A DNA stretch of 64,000 bases from JAAFHB01 sp963677935 (GTDB lineage Bacteria > Bacteroidota > Bacteroidia > Bacteroidales > Prolixibacteraceae). A program made the position numbers and the translations under genes. Location: NCBI GenBank assembly GCA_963677935.2, contig CAXXEH010000003.1:2728001-2792000 (forward strand). Direction: 5' to 3'. Under the pieces are notes generated by a model. It worked only from the letters and a program-made list of their open reading frames with translations. It did not search any database and had not been told where the DNA came from. Position 1 is the first letter of the stretch. The number at the start of each line of letters is the position of its first letter. Below, piece by piece: positions 8,472 through 17,081 of this stretch.

Positions 8472-11243
8472 TTAATTCAATATGTAGCTAACAGGTGCAT
8501 AAGCATGTAAATCAAAAACCAGCCGCCCGTTTGTTATTCTAATCGGTTCTCCACGTTTTTCACCACGCAGATTTACCGGTAAGGCATTGATAAATTTCGA
8601 TCCGGACGGCAAGGTAACTTCCAGTTTGCCAGATGCTCCCCCTTGTTCCCAGAAGCGGATCACTGTACCCGCCCCATCCGGATTAGGTCCGAAGGCAGTA
8701 ACAGACACCCCCTTGCGGGACAGTGAGATACCCTGTTGAGAAACGGGCAATTTGCCGTTTTTCACTTTTGAACAGGCCACCTGAAGCGGAACCCGTGTTT
8801 CCATCCCAGGGGTATAAAGTGAACTTTCAGAAGCAAATTTATCAAAAGACCAGATACGGACACGGGCGTTCATACGCTGACCGTTCCCGATCCAGGCTGC
8901 AAAGTTGGTGCGCCAGTGGTTGTTATAAAGGTTGATATAGACATAAGGATTGGTGGGCTCATATCTTTTATCAAACTTATATTCTCCAGGTTCGCCGATG
9001 CTTACAACCGGGGCATCGGAGGAACAGATTCCAAATCCACTGCCAGAAATTTTATTATATACAGCAACTCCGGTGTTCACCCACCACATGTGATAATTGG
9101 CATTATCGGTAATCATATCCTTTGTCGGATCTACATCTGCACCCATCCGACCAAGACGGTAGGCAGGGTTTTCACACTTGAACGGCAGGCAGATCCAGGC
9201 AGCTTCGGGCCAGGAGTCGGGTTGCTTCTGCCAGCTTACTTCAAAATCTGCAGTTGGATTAGTTCCTGAGAGAACCAGTGAAATTGAGATCTTCTGGGGT
9301 TGACCAGGTCCGGGAATCGTTCCTGTCATTACGGCCTTCACATCAATGGCCGATTTTTCAACAGTAAGATCCATATCCTCTGGAAGAGCTGAACTGTAAA
9401 CACCATCCTTTGGCATGTCATAAGCAGAGAAGATTAACTTATGTGCGCCATAATTGGGATAGAGTGATTTACCAATCCAGTCAAAAATATCTTTATACCC
9501 AAAACGTTCATAGAAATATTGGCCAAATCCCTGGGGGGCATTACCATCAACCATCTCCTTACCGCTCCGTTTGTCAATCAGGCTGGCAATCCTTCCCCGT
9601 TTGGCATCGACCGTTGCCTTAAAAAACGGGCTTTCTATAACGCCGGAGTTGGAGTCTGCATTCATTCCCGGGACCTCAACAGGTTCTTTCGAGGCGATAT
9701 AGGTACGGTAACCCAATGCAGGAATGTCTTTGGCTACAAATCGTGACATCGGAGCTTTATCTTCAATGGATGGAAATTCACGGGAAACCGGAATTGCGGG
9801 ACCTCCGTCTGCAGGTTTTAAGGAAACAAAATCGTCTCCGAAAACCAGTCGGGTATCGAGACAAACGGAACCATCCCGCTTCCAGGGAAGTGGGTTATAA
9901 ACCACAATACGGTTACCTTCAACTTTCACATTGTCGGCAAGGGACGCAACGGCATCCTGATAAGGACCTGCCACCATCTTCTCTACGCTTTGGATATAAT
10001 TGGCGTGATCTTTCCAGGAATCTTCCATCAGTTTGTATTGGGGAGGTAGCCCTTTCTCCCAAAGATTCTGCCATGCTTTTCCATAAGGAACCTGCACATA
10101 GTGCTGATTTGCAAGGCCCCAGGTATGTTCGCTGTAGAGCAGACTCTTTTCGTAGGCATCAGCTGTTATTTTTCGCTGATCCGGGTGATAGATCCCCCAA
10201 ATCGTTTCAAGGGTTGACAGCTCTTCCATCCCGGCAATTGAAGGCCTGATATTCTGAGCCAATTTAGTGGATTCGGGCATGCTCATTGCCCCATGAATCC
10301 AAACATCACCTATGTCGGAGCGCACCACAGGAATCTTGCTCAGGTCTTCCTTCAGAATTAATGCAGCAAAGTCATCCATCGTTCCGGCGCGAGCAGTTAT
10401 TCCCCGGCTTTTGTACCATTTGAGATCCCGTGCAACCGTTTCCGGGTCAGGTGGTCCGCTGTTGTCGCCCGTCATATTAATGTGTACCCAGGTTTTAAAG
10501 GGCCAGCCAGCCGGGGGCAGTCCTTCGGTGCCATAGCCATTGTTATAAAGTGTCAGTACACGGGAACCGTCGGGCCCTTCCCACCAGAAAAAAGGAGGCA
10601 GGCCAAGTTCCTGATTGACAACCGGACCACCCATGTGGTAAAATTTGATCCCGGCATGGGCAAAAAGTGTAGGCAAAATCCACGATTCACCGGGGACATC
10701 GCTCATCTTTGCACTTGTCGAAAGTGGTTTCCCATACTTGCGCAACAATGTGGAAGAGATATTAAGCCCACGCACCAGGTCTTCCGGATCGGATGTCTCG
10801 GTGTGCATGGTGAATGGGAAAGCATGGATAGCCAGGTTCCCATCGCGGATAGCCTGTTCAATTTTCTTTTTACGCTCAGGTGATTGACCATCCCATAAAA
10901 TTTGCTTCATTGGCCATCCTGAAATGGTCCAGACAAATTGTTTGTCTTTCGGTTGGTTTTTGTTTTTGTCGATAACCTCCAATACCCTGTCGCACATCGA
11001 AGTACGATAATCGTGAACCACCTGCTGAACAGTCTCCGAATAACCAATATCGAAATGAGTCTTATAAACAATAATCACATTCTGAACTCCACTTTTAACC
11101 GGAATACTATTGACTGTCGCCTCCTCAATCTTTGATTTTGTTCCCGTTACAGTTGATTTTGTATTATAATTTTGTGACCTGGCAGAGCACCCAACTATCA
11201 GGAAAATAGCGCTTGTGATGATGAACTTACAATTTATTCTCAT
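8472..11243 (-). CDS. GH38-like alpha-mannosidase lipoprotein (DUF5054-type)
   Basis: The product is a 923-residue lipoprotein of the GH38 superfamily. The N-terminus has a lipobox (FLIVGC, Cys19). The catalytic (beta/alpha)7-type domain starts with KTHFDIGYS, where His63 and Asp65 match the GH38 zinc-binding pair. MSDVPGES (about residue 182) takes the place of the nucleophile Asp segment, and SEHTWGLANQHY carries the late conserved His region. The C-terminal half is a long beta-sandwich region. GH38 enzymes are zinc-dependent retaining alpha-mannosidases; the DUF5054-type branch is poorly characterised, so mannose specificity is an inference. It is the first gene after the terminator at 11518-11551 and has a 140-bp leader behind the conserved 72-bp element, so it probably opens the left-hand transcription unit. 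Confidence 0.82.
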   Translation of the reverse strand: MRINCKFIITSAIFLIVGCSARSQNYNTKSTVTGTKSKIEEATVNSIPVKSGVQNVIIVYKTHFDIGYSETVQQVVHDYRTSMCDRVLEVIDKNKNQPKDKQFVWTISGWPMKQILWDGQSPERKKKIEQAIRDGNLAIHAFPFTMHTETSDPEDLVRGLNISSTLLRKYGKPLSTSAKMSDVPGESWILPTLFAHAGIKFYHMGGPVVNQELGLPPFFWWEGPDGSRVLTLYNNGYGTEGLPPAGWPFKTWVHINMTGDNSGPPDPETVARDLKWYKSRGITARAGTMDDFAALILKEDLSKIPVVRSDIGDVWIHGAMSMPESTKLAQNIRPSIAGMEELSTLETIWGIYHPDQRKITADAYEKSLLYSEHTWGLANQHYVQVPYGKAWQNLWEKGLPPQYKLMEDSWKDHANYIQSVEKMVAGPYQDAVASLADNVKVEGNRIVVYNPLPWKRDGSVCLDTRLVFGDDFVSLKPADGGPAIPVSREFPSIEDKAPMSRFVAKDIPALGYRTYIASKEPVEVPGMNADSNSGVIESPFFKATVDAKRGRIASLIDKRSGKEMVDGNAPQGFGQYFYERFGYKDIFDWIGKSLYPNYGAHKLIFSAYDMPKDGVYSSALPEDMDLTVEKSAIDVKAVMTGTIPGPGQPQKISISLVLSGTNPTADFEVSWQKQPDSWPEAAWICLPFKCENPAYRLGRMGADVDPTKDMITDNANYHMWWVNTGVAVYNKISGSGFGICSSDAPVVSIGEPGEYKFDKRYEPTNPYVYINLYNNHWRTNFAAWIGNGQRMNARVRIWSFDKFASESSLYTPGMETRVPLQVACSKVKNGKLPVSQQGISLSRKGVSVTAFGPNPDGAGTVIRFWEQGGASGKLEVTLPSGSKFINALPVNLRGEKRGEPIRITNGRLVFDLHAYAPVSYILN

Positions 11244-11383
11244 AATTAAGATATTCAGTTATTTAATTTTCAAGCATCTAAGCTTCCCTCAGAGATACAG
11301 ACTTTTGTGAAATCCATTGCGGCTTAGACATAAATTAAATTGCAGATTTTCAGGTTTAGCCGCAAATTAGGATAGAAAAGGAT

Positions 11384-11455
11384 TTCTCTGCATTCCACTT
11401 AATAAAACAACTAAAAGCGGAGAAACACTTAGGCAGGGAAATTAAAATAAGAGAA
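11384..11455 (-). promoter_or_regulatory. Conserved 72-bp upstream element, copy 1
   Basis: By hand alignment this segment matches 25371-25442 at 59 of 72 positions without gaps. The core shared by both on the plus strand is GGAGAAACACTTA followed by GCAGGG one base later. The ends are TTCTCT and AGAGAA, a short inverted repeat at this copy. It stands 140 bp upstream of the GH38-like start codon. Conservation outside coding sequence, in the same orientation and ahead of two separate transcription units, points to an operator or leader element. The binding factor is unknown. Confidence 0.6.
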
Positions 11456-11517
11456 TGTGGAACCTATTAAGCAATAACTCCCCGGTACAAAGAAAAAAAA
11501 CGCACTTATTTGGCATC

Positions 11518-11551
11518 CAGGGCACAAATAGTTTTAACTATTCGTGCCCTG
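11518..11551 (-). terminator. Rho-independent terminator after the Gfo/Idh/MocA gene
   Basis: The arms CAGGGCACAAATAGTT (11518-11533) and AACTATTCGTGCCCTG (11536-11551) pair over 16 bp with one mismatch around a 2-base loop. On the minus strand the stem is followed 17 nt later by eight T residues. It lies 39 bp past the stop codon of the dehydrogenase gene and would end the middle transcription unit before the GH38-like gene. Confidence 0.75.
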
Positions 11552-11590
11552 AAATACAAATTAGCTTATATGAGGTCAGGAAACCCCTTA

Positions 11591-12874
11591 CTAACTTTTT
11601 GAACGAAGTTTTACACAAGGCGAATCTCCGTATTCTATTGTAACAGTATCTCCATCATTGAGTATTGAGATTCGTGCGGCCTCAACCACTAACTCATTGA
11701 TGTAGCTGTTACCCGGTGTTGCAATGATCCCTTTGGTATCAACCTCCCTGATCATGCGCTGTCTTAGCTCTAAGGAATCGGCATCTGAGAGATTACACAC
11801 TTCCTTTTCAATATCATAAGCCATAGTAACAGAAGCTGAAACAGAATCAAAACCATATCCGATAGGTTTAAATCCGTCTTTCTCCCAAGGAACAAGCTTA
11901 TAGAAATCGGGGCTGACATAATTAAAATGAGATCCCGCACATCCGATTCCATTCAAATAGGAATGTTCAACACCCCTGAACTGATCATCATGTTTCACCA
12001 TTCCGGTTTTACCATCCCCTTCAAAGAACATTTGCAGACTTTGATCATTGCTGCCTGCCGCCTCGTCGGGATAGCCCAAACCATCAATCACCGACAGAAG
12101 GGCATTATTTTCGAACCTGATCCTGCCATTTGCCCATAAATATCCTTCATTTCCATTCGGAAATTTCCCCTTGATTCCAGATACTGATACTTCAACCGGC
12201 TTTAATCCGGTAATAAAGTAAACCAGGTCTACATAATGACAACCGATATAAACAAAAGGATCAGTCTTATCACAGGTAAACCAGTTCTGGAAATTGGATG
12301 AACGGTAAAAATAGGGTTCAATGAGTTTAGCCTCTCCCATCACGAATTCACCAAAATGATTCAGCGAATAACTTCGTTTGGCAATTAATGATCGCCGGTC
12401 AAATCGTTTATGATACTCAATACCGACGAACAAACCTTTCGCAAAGGCAATTTTCTCTATCTCGAGTGCCTGTTCGTATTTCAGTACGAGTGGTTTGACG
12501 CAAAGAATATGCTGATTATTCATCAATGCCTCCTTCACCACCTGATAGTGGAACTGATCGGGCATTGCAACAATCACCATTTGCCTGGGTTTCATATTTG
12601 CAATAACCTCCTTGTACAGCTCCGGAAATTTATTCGTTTCAGGTTCTGTCAGGGAAGGGAAAGCTTCAAAATCCTGGCCAGGGAATGCCTCCAACATCTC
12701 TTCACTGTTTTTCAAGGCCTTTAACGGTGCCGAATCGAGCGCACAAACTTTGATGTTGTTCACGAAGCCAGTTCTTTGCAGATGGTATATCGAAGGGAGC
12801 AGTAAATCATAGGTGATCATCCCTCCACCAACGATAACAACATCAAGAGCACCTTTTACTTGTAGATTTTTCAT
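11591..12874 (-). CDS. Cytoplasmic Gfo/Idh/MocA family oxidoreductase
   Basis: This 427-residue protein has no signal peptide and starts with a Rossmann nucleotide-binding motif (VVIVGGGMITYD, about residues 13-24). The family's catalytic-Lys segment appears as LCVKPLVLKYEQ (about residue 126), in place of the usual EKP. The C-terminal alpha/beta domain carries substrate-binding segments such as CHYVDLVYFITG. Family members are NAD(P)-dependent sugar, inositol or amino-sugar dehydrogenases; the substrate is not readable here. It begins 2 bp after the class III aminotransferase gene, so the two are almost certainly translated from one message and may act in sequence on one sugar or polyol. It is the last gene of its unit, since a strong terminator follows. 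Confidence 0.85.
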   Translation of the reverse strand: MKNLQVKGALDVVIVGGGMITYDLLLPSIYHLQRTGFVNNIKVCALDSAPLKALKNSEEMLEAFPGQDFEAFPSLTEPETNKFPELYKEVIANMKPRQMVIVAMPDQFHYQVVKEALMNNQHILCVKPLVLKYEQALEIEKIAFAKGLFVGIEYHKRFDRRSLIAKRSYSLNHFGEFVMGEAKLIEPYFYRSSNFQNWFTCDKTDPFVYIGCHYVDLVYFITGLKPVEVSVSGIKGKFPNGNEGYLWANGRIRFENNALLSVIDGLGYPDEAAGSNDQSLQMFFEGDGKTGMVKHDDQFRGVEHSYLNGIGCAGSHFNYVSPDFYKLVPWEKDGFKPIGYGFDSVSASVTMAYDIEKEVCNLSDADSLELRQRMIREVDTKGIIATPGNSYINELVVEAARISILNDGDTVTIEYGDSPCVKLRSKS

Positions 12875-12876
12875 TT

Positions 12877-14250
12877 TTACTTTTGTCCCAAAATTTCGTC
12901 ACAGGCCTCCTCAAACACCATAATACCCTCCCTCAATGCTTCCTCTGTAGTATTTAATGGGGGGGCAATCTTTAAACATTCACCAGCAATACCTACAGGT
13001 GCGAACATTAAAAGACCCTTATGAAAACATTTTTCATTGATTTTTACAGCCATTTCCGAATCCGGAATCTTTGTCCCCTTTTTCACAACCTGAATACCGG
13101 CGACCAAACCTTGACCATGCATACATCCTAACACATCGGGATACTTATTGCGGATCCTGATTAATTCGGGAATTAATATTTCGCCCAGAATTCTGGCATT
13201 CTCAACCAGTTTTTCTTTTTGGATAATTTTGAGGCTTTCAACTGCGGCGACTACAGGCAAAGGACTACCCGAGTGGGTTGATGTCATTGATCCCGCAGGG
13301 TACAGGCTCATAATATCTTTTCTTCCAATGACCGCTGAAATCGGCAATGAGGAGGATATTCCTTTCCCGCAGGCAATCAAATCGGGTGTAACTCCATAAT
13401 GTTCAAACATGAACATTTTACCAGTTCTCCCAAATCCCGATTGAACTTCGTCATAGATGCTTACGATATCGTATTTACGGCAAAATGCCTCCATTTTCTG
13501 TGCATATTCCACAGGAAGAAAATCAGGACCTACCCCCTGGTACGATTCGGTCATTATTCCTGCAATATCTTCAGGTTTGATCCCCTTTTCCTGAAGCGTG
13601 CTGAGAAACAGATCAAACGAGGTGTCTTCATTCTTGAAACCATCAGGAAATGGAACCTGAACAAACGTTTGTCCTTCATCAACAATCCATGTTTTTAATT
13701 TTGCCATTCCACCTGCAAGCTGCGCTCCAAGTGTACGGCCATGAAAAGCGTTATTGAACGAAACAAAATATTTTTTTTGAGGGCCATATTTTTGAAAGGC
13801 GTAAGTCTTCGCAAGTTTGATACAGTTTTCGGTAGCTTCACTACCCGTACTTAAGAGAAAAACAAGGTTGTTCGATGGATCAGGAGCTAATTCCTGAAGC
13901 ATCTTGGTCAGTTCGGCCCGCTTTTCATGCACAAAAACGTAAGTGGAAATAAGTTTCTGATCTAATAATTTACGAAGCCCTTTAACAATTTTCTTTCGGG
14001 CATGTCCTGCATTGGTGATCAAAACTCCCGAAGACCAGTCCAGCCATTTATTCCCCCATTTGTCATAAATCTGAAATCCTGAAGCCTTGTCCCATACCAC
14101 AGGTGGCTGTCCCATCATTGATTCAGGTTCTGATTCTGCTAAAAACCTGAAGATGCTTAATGATTCAGGTACAGGTAGTTTCGTCTTAATCTTTCTGTAT
14201 TTTGTGCTTACTCTTGGCACTTCAACAGGTTCCAAATTGTACTTTGCCAT
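12877..14250 (-). CDS. Class III PLP-dependent aminotransferase
   Basis: This 457-residue cytoplasmic protein is a fold-type I, class III aminotransferase of the acetylornithine/GABA/glutamate-semialdehyde type. It shows GNKWLDWSSGVLITNAGHA near the N-terminus, the pyridoxal-binding FLLSTGSEATE (about 130), IYDEVQSGFGRTGKM (about 267, Asp contacting the cofactor ring) and ACGKGISSSLPISAVIG (about 293), where the Lys is the expected Schiff-base residue. The family moves an amino group between an omega-amine or amino sugar and a keto acid. The location beside a Gfo/Idh/MocA dehydrogenase (2-bp gap) and a sugar transporter argues for a role in amino-sugar or amino-cyclitol catabolism, which is an inference. 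The 117-bp gap on the upstream side shows no recognisable site. Confidence 0.88.
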   Translation of the reverse strand: MAKYNLEPVEVPRVSTKYRKIKTKLPVPESLSIFRFLAESEPESMMGQPPVVWDKASGFQIYDKWGNKWLDWSSGVLITNAGHARKKIVKGLRKLLDQKLISTYVFVHEKRAELTKMLQELAPDPSNNLVFLLSTGSEATENCIKLAKTYAFQKYGPQKKYFVSFNNAFHGRTLGAQLAGGMAKLKTWIVDEGQTFVQVPFPDGFKNEDTSFDLFLSTLQEKGIKPEDIAGIMTESYQGVGPDFLPVEYAQKMEAFCRKYDIVSIYDEVQSGFGRTGKMFMFEHYGVTPDLIACGKGISSSLPISAVIGRKDIMSLYPAGSMTSTHSGSPLPVVAAVESLKIIQKEKLVENARILGEILIPELIRIRNKYPDVLGCMHGQGLVAGIQVVKKGTKIPDSEMAVKINEKCFHKGLLMFAPVGIAGECLKIAPPLNTTEEALREGIMVFEEACDEILGQK

Positions 14251-14367
14251 TTTAACAATAATAAAAATGAATTAATTGATTCCAAAATTAATCTTTTTTC
14301 CGTTTAGATTTAGAGAATTTCTACTGATCTCCAGCTCAAGTTCATTCTTTTGATTTTAAAACAACAA

Positions 14368-15669
14368 CTATTCTTCTACGTAATTGAGATTATCATCCAG
14401 GGGTGTCATATTTGGCATCAACAAATGAACAAACCCCAGAATGGTAAGATAGGACAAACCGGCAATCACAAAGGCCCAGAAATAACCCGAATTGCCGGCC
14501 GTATCCAAAACTGCACCCAATGCAATATCTGCGACTATTGCAACTACTACCCCAATCATTTTCCCAATTCCAATCACCGAAGCGACCGCCTTTTTTGGGA
14601 AAACATCGGGAACCAGTGTATAACCATTAATTGACCAGGACTGATGACCAGCGGCAGCGAGTCCTATCAAAAAAACAGCCAACCATTTACTCGCAATAAC
14701 CGGAACGAACGAGACCGGGAAAATGATCACCGCACAAATCAGCATGGTGATTTTACGGGCTTTATTGATCGACCACCCTTTTTTGATTAATGCACCTGAA
14801 GCATATCCACCGAGAAGGCTGCCGGCATCGGCCATGATAAAAATGATCAGGAAGGGAAGTCCAATATTTTTGATATCCACACCAAACTGTTCTGCAAGGA
14901 ATTTTGCTCCCCAGAAAAGATAAAACCACCAGACTCCATCAGTAATTGTGGTTAACGAAAAGGCCCAGGTTTCCCTTTTGGGCAGCAGCTTTAACCAGGG
15001 GATTTTTTCGAGGGTCTCTTCTGCTGAATCGCTATTGATATACTCCAGCTCCCTTTTTGACAATTTAGGATGTTCTTCCGGTTTTTGATAAGTTTTGAAC
15101 CATAAAAATACCCACAGGGAACTGAGCACCCCTGTAATCAAAAAGGGAATCTGCCAGTTATCTCCCTCAACCGAAACGATAGCACCCACGATGAAAGGCG
15201 CTAAAATTGCCCCGACACTGGTTGAAGCATCAAAAATACCGGTAGCAAAAGCCCTGTCTTTTTTTGGGAACCACTCAGCCACGGTCTTAATGGCGGCAGG
15301 AAAATTTCCCGACTCTCCAATACCGAGTCCAAAACGGGCTGCAATAAACCCGATCAGACTAAAAGCCGGACGAATTGCGGCATGTAACATCCCAAAGATA
15401 CTCCAGATTACGATTGAAATCGTATATCCGGTTTTGGTGCCGAATCTATCGATTATACCACCCATGAAAAGGAGTCCGATACCATAGGCAATCTTGAACG
15501 AAACCATGATAGCCGCATAATCTTTATTTGTCCATTCGAAAAGCTTCTGCAAAGTTGGGGCCATCACCCCGACAATACTACGATCGAAATAGTTGATGGT
15601 GGTAGCCATAAACACCAGGGCAAGAATCCGGTAACGGTAAGTGCCGATTTTTTCTGTTATGTTAGTCAT
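14368..15669 (-). CDS. MFS sugar-acid transporter, ACS (ExuT-like) family
   Basis: The 433-residue product is an inner-membrane major facilitator with about 12 hydrophobic helices. NYFDRSIVGVMAPTLQ in helix 1, GIGLLFMGGIIDRFGTKTGY (helix 2 and the loop 2-3 signature) and RFGLGIGESGNFPAAIKTVA (helix 4) are hallmarks of the anion:cation symporter group that includes hexuronate and glucarate carriers. It probably imports a sugar acid or a related anionic monosaccharide by proton symport; the exact substrate is unknown. It is the only inner-membrane transporter in the window. It follows the NagA-like gene after a repeat-containing 149-bp gap and precedes the aminotransferase, linking periplasmic degradation to cytoplasmic metabolism. 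Confidence 0.9.
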   Translation of the reverse strand: MTNITEKIGTYRYRILALVFMATTINYFDRSIVGVMAPTLQKLFEWTNKDYAAIMVSFKIAYGIGLLFMGGIIDRFGTKTGYTISIVIWSIFGMLHAAIRPAFSLIGFIAARFGLGIGESGNFPAAIKTVAEWFPKKDRAFATGIFDASTSVGAILAPFIVGAIVSVEGDNWQIPFLITGVLSSLWVFLWFKTYQKPEEHPKLSKRELEYINSDSAEETLEKIPWLKLLPKRETWAFSLTTITDGVWWFYLFWGAKFLAEQFGVDIKNIGLPFLIIFIMADAGSLLGGYASGALIKKGWSINKARKITMLICAVIIFPVSFVPVIASKWLAVFLIGLAAAGHQSWSINGYTLVPDVFPKKAVASVIGIGKMIGVVVAIVADIALGAVLDTAGNSGYFWAFVIAGLSYLTILGFVHLLMPNMTPLDDNLNYVEE

Positions 15670-15711
15670 TTGTTATGTTTTTATAGAATTAATTATTTTA
15701 ATAAAGGCTGA

Positions 15712-15823
15712 TAGACTATTTAGGCTATTAGACTATTAGGCTGTTAGACTATTAGGTGTGTAATTAAAATTCAACCAACTAATCCTCCTAAAAGCCTATT
15801 AGCCTAAAGTCTAAAAGGCTATT
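15712..15823. repeat. Tandem and inverted short repeat between nagA-like and MFS genes
   Basis: Three direct units of about 16 bp (TAGACTATTTAGGCTAT, then TAGACTATTAGGCTGT, then TAGACTATTAGGTGT) occupy 15712-15759. An imperfect inverted copy containing AGCCTATTAGCCTAAAGTCT lies at 15792-15811 and runs on to 15823, over the stop codon of the NagA-like gene (15819-15821). The RNA could fold into a long hairpin right after that stop. It may act as an attenuator, an mRNA stability element or a slippage-expanded repeat. Confidence 0.65.
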
Positions 15824-17060
15824 TCCCCGCCTCGTAAACCAATTTCCCTTCTACGAAAGTCTTTTTAATTACCAATTCCGATTCACCGATTTCAAAGAGG
15901 ATCAGGTCAGCGCGTTTCCCCGGCTCAATGGTTCCGCGGTCGTTTAATCCGTACAACGCGGCAGGATTTGTACTGGCCATCCGGATAGCATCGGCCAGTG
16001 TGCACCCTGTGACCTCCATCATATGGACAACTCCTCTGGAAACAGGGAGTACTGAACCAAACAGCACATTCTGTGCCGGGTAACGAAGCATCCCCTCTTT
16101 GGTTAGTTCGACTGTTTCACCGTCTTCATTTTTATAGACTCCCGGAGGTAGTGTTGCAAAACGGGTTACATCCGAAGTGATAATCGTATTCTCTATCCCT
16201 TTAGCTTTATAAAATACTGCAATTTCTTCATCACGCAGGTGAAAACCATCGCAGATAAGACTTGCCTTCAACTTATTGTTGGCAAGTTGCGGCCACAGCG
16301 GATTATCGTGCCGGTTAATCATATTCGCACAACCATTTCCCAGATGGGTAGATATCCTGGCGCCATTCATTACAGCCTGATCAATAACAGCTTTTGAACC
16401 ATTGTGATGACCGATGGCAACTACAATCCCCATGGCTGTACATTTACGGATCATCTCCATCGCCCCGGGCAGTTCAGGGGCCAGCGTAATGGTCAGGACA
16501 CTTTTATCTGATGCCTTATAGAATTCCAAAAACTCGTTCCAGTCAGGATTGCGCACAAACTTCAACGGATGTGCACCCCGGTAACCATCTTCGGGTGAGA
16601 GGTAAGGTCCCTCGAGGTGATAACCCGGAACAGACCCGTGCAAGGCTTCATCGTTTTTCTCGCTTGCCAGCATCGACAAGATTTGAATCATCACCTTATT
16701 ACTGTTGGAAGTGAGGGTTGGGAAATAAGTGGTCACCCCCTTTTTCCACAACTCGCGGGTTATTTTTCGTATCCCTTCCTTATCTAATTCACCTTCAGTG
16801 TAATTAAATGAGACGCCTGCAAAACCGTTCACCTGATTATCAATCAATCCAGGGGCAATATAAACTGCATGACGCTCATCCGTAAGTTTGCTAATCCGTT
16901 CGATACTCACGATCTTTCCATCTTTCATCGCAACCGAAACCGGTTTTTTGTCCAGATACCACAACCCTTCAACCCTGGTTTGGGAATACAACACACTTAT
17001 TCCCAAAACAAAGAATATTGCAATTAGCAGGTTGATCTTAAGCATTAATACACTTTTCAT
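15819..17060 (-). CDS. Exported NagA-like N-acetylhexosamine deacetylase
   Basis: This amidohydrolase-superfamily protein (413 residues from ATG 17060) follows the E. coli-type NagA pattern: APGLIDNQVNGFAGVSFN, HLEGPYLSPEDGYRGAHP (metal-binding Glu), IGHHNG and THLGNGCANM (metal His residues), CDGFH, and IITSDV (catalytic Asp). NagA removes acetate from GlcNAc-6-phosphate in the cytoplasm. This protein instead starts with a clear Sec signal peptide (about residues 1-26, MKSVLMLKINLLIAIFFVLG). An export signal argues against a phosphorylated substrate, so a free or glycosidically bound N-acetyl sugar is inferred. The start at 17060 is preferred because the frame extends upstream only through a TTG at 17078. 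It lies 21 bp after the GH36 stop and probably belongs to the same operon. Confidence 0.82.
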   Translation of the reverse strand: MKSVLMLKINLLIAIFFVLGISVLYSQTRVEGLWYLDKKPVSVAMKDGKIVSIERISKLTDERHAVYIAPGLIDNQVNGFAGVSFNYTEGELDKEGIRKITRELWKKGVTTYFPTLTSNSNKVMIQILSMLASEKNDEALHGSVPGYHLEGPYLSPEDGYRGAHPLKFVRNPDWNEFLEFYKASDKSVLTITLAPELPGAMEMIRKCTAMGIVVAIGHHNGSKAVIDQAVMNGARISTHLGNGCANMINRHDNPLWPQLANNKLKASLICDGFHLRDEEIAVFYKAKGIENTIITSDVTRFATLPPGVYKNEDGETVELTKEGMLRYPAQNVLFGSVLPVSRGVVHMMEVTGCTLADAIRMASTNPAALYGLNDRGTIEPGKRADLILFEIGESELVIKKTFVEGKLVYEAGK

Positions 17061-17081
17061 ATCATAAGATATTATCAATTA

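Larger units (their letters stand above)
11244..11590. other. Intergenic region with terminator and candidate promoter
   Basis: This 347-bp gap is one of two gene-free stretches over 300 bp. From right to left (the direction of transcription) it holds the terminator hairpin of the upstream unit (11518-11551), a run of eight T on the minus strand (about 11493-11500), the conserved 72-bp element (11384-11455) and a 140-bp AT-rich leader before the GH38-like ATG. No convincing small gene was seen. A clear Bacteroidota -7 box (TAnnTTTG) was not found; CTAATTTG at 11363-11370 on the minus strand is one base short of it. Confidence 0.7.

Noticed and set aside
9716..10249. 177-codon plus-strand frame within the GH38-like gene
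   Set aside because: It is a shadow of the GH38-like coding sequence with Arg/Gln/Pro-rich composition and no family signature.
15712..15759. Possible CRISPR-like array
   Set aside because: The units are directly joined without spacers and number only three, so this is a tandem repeat.
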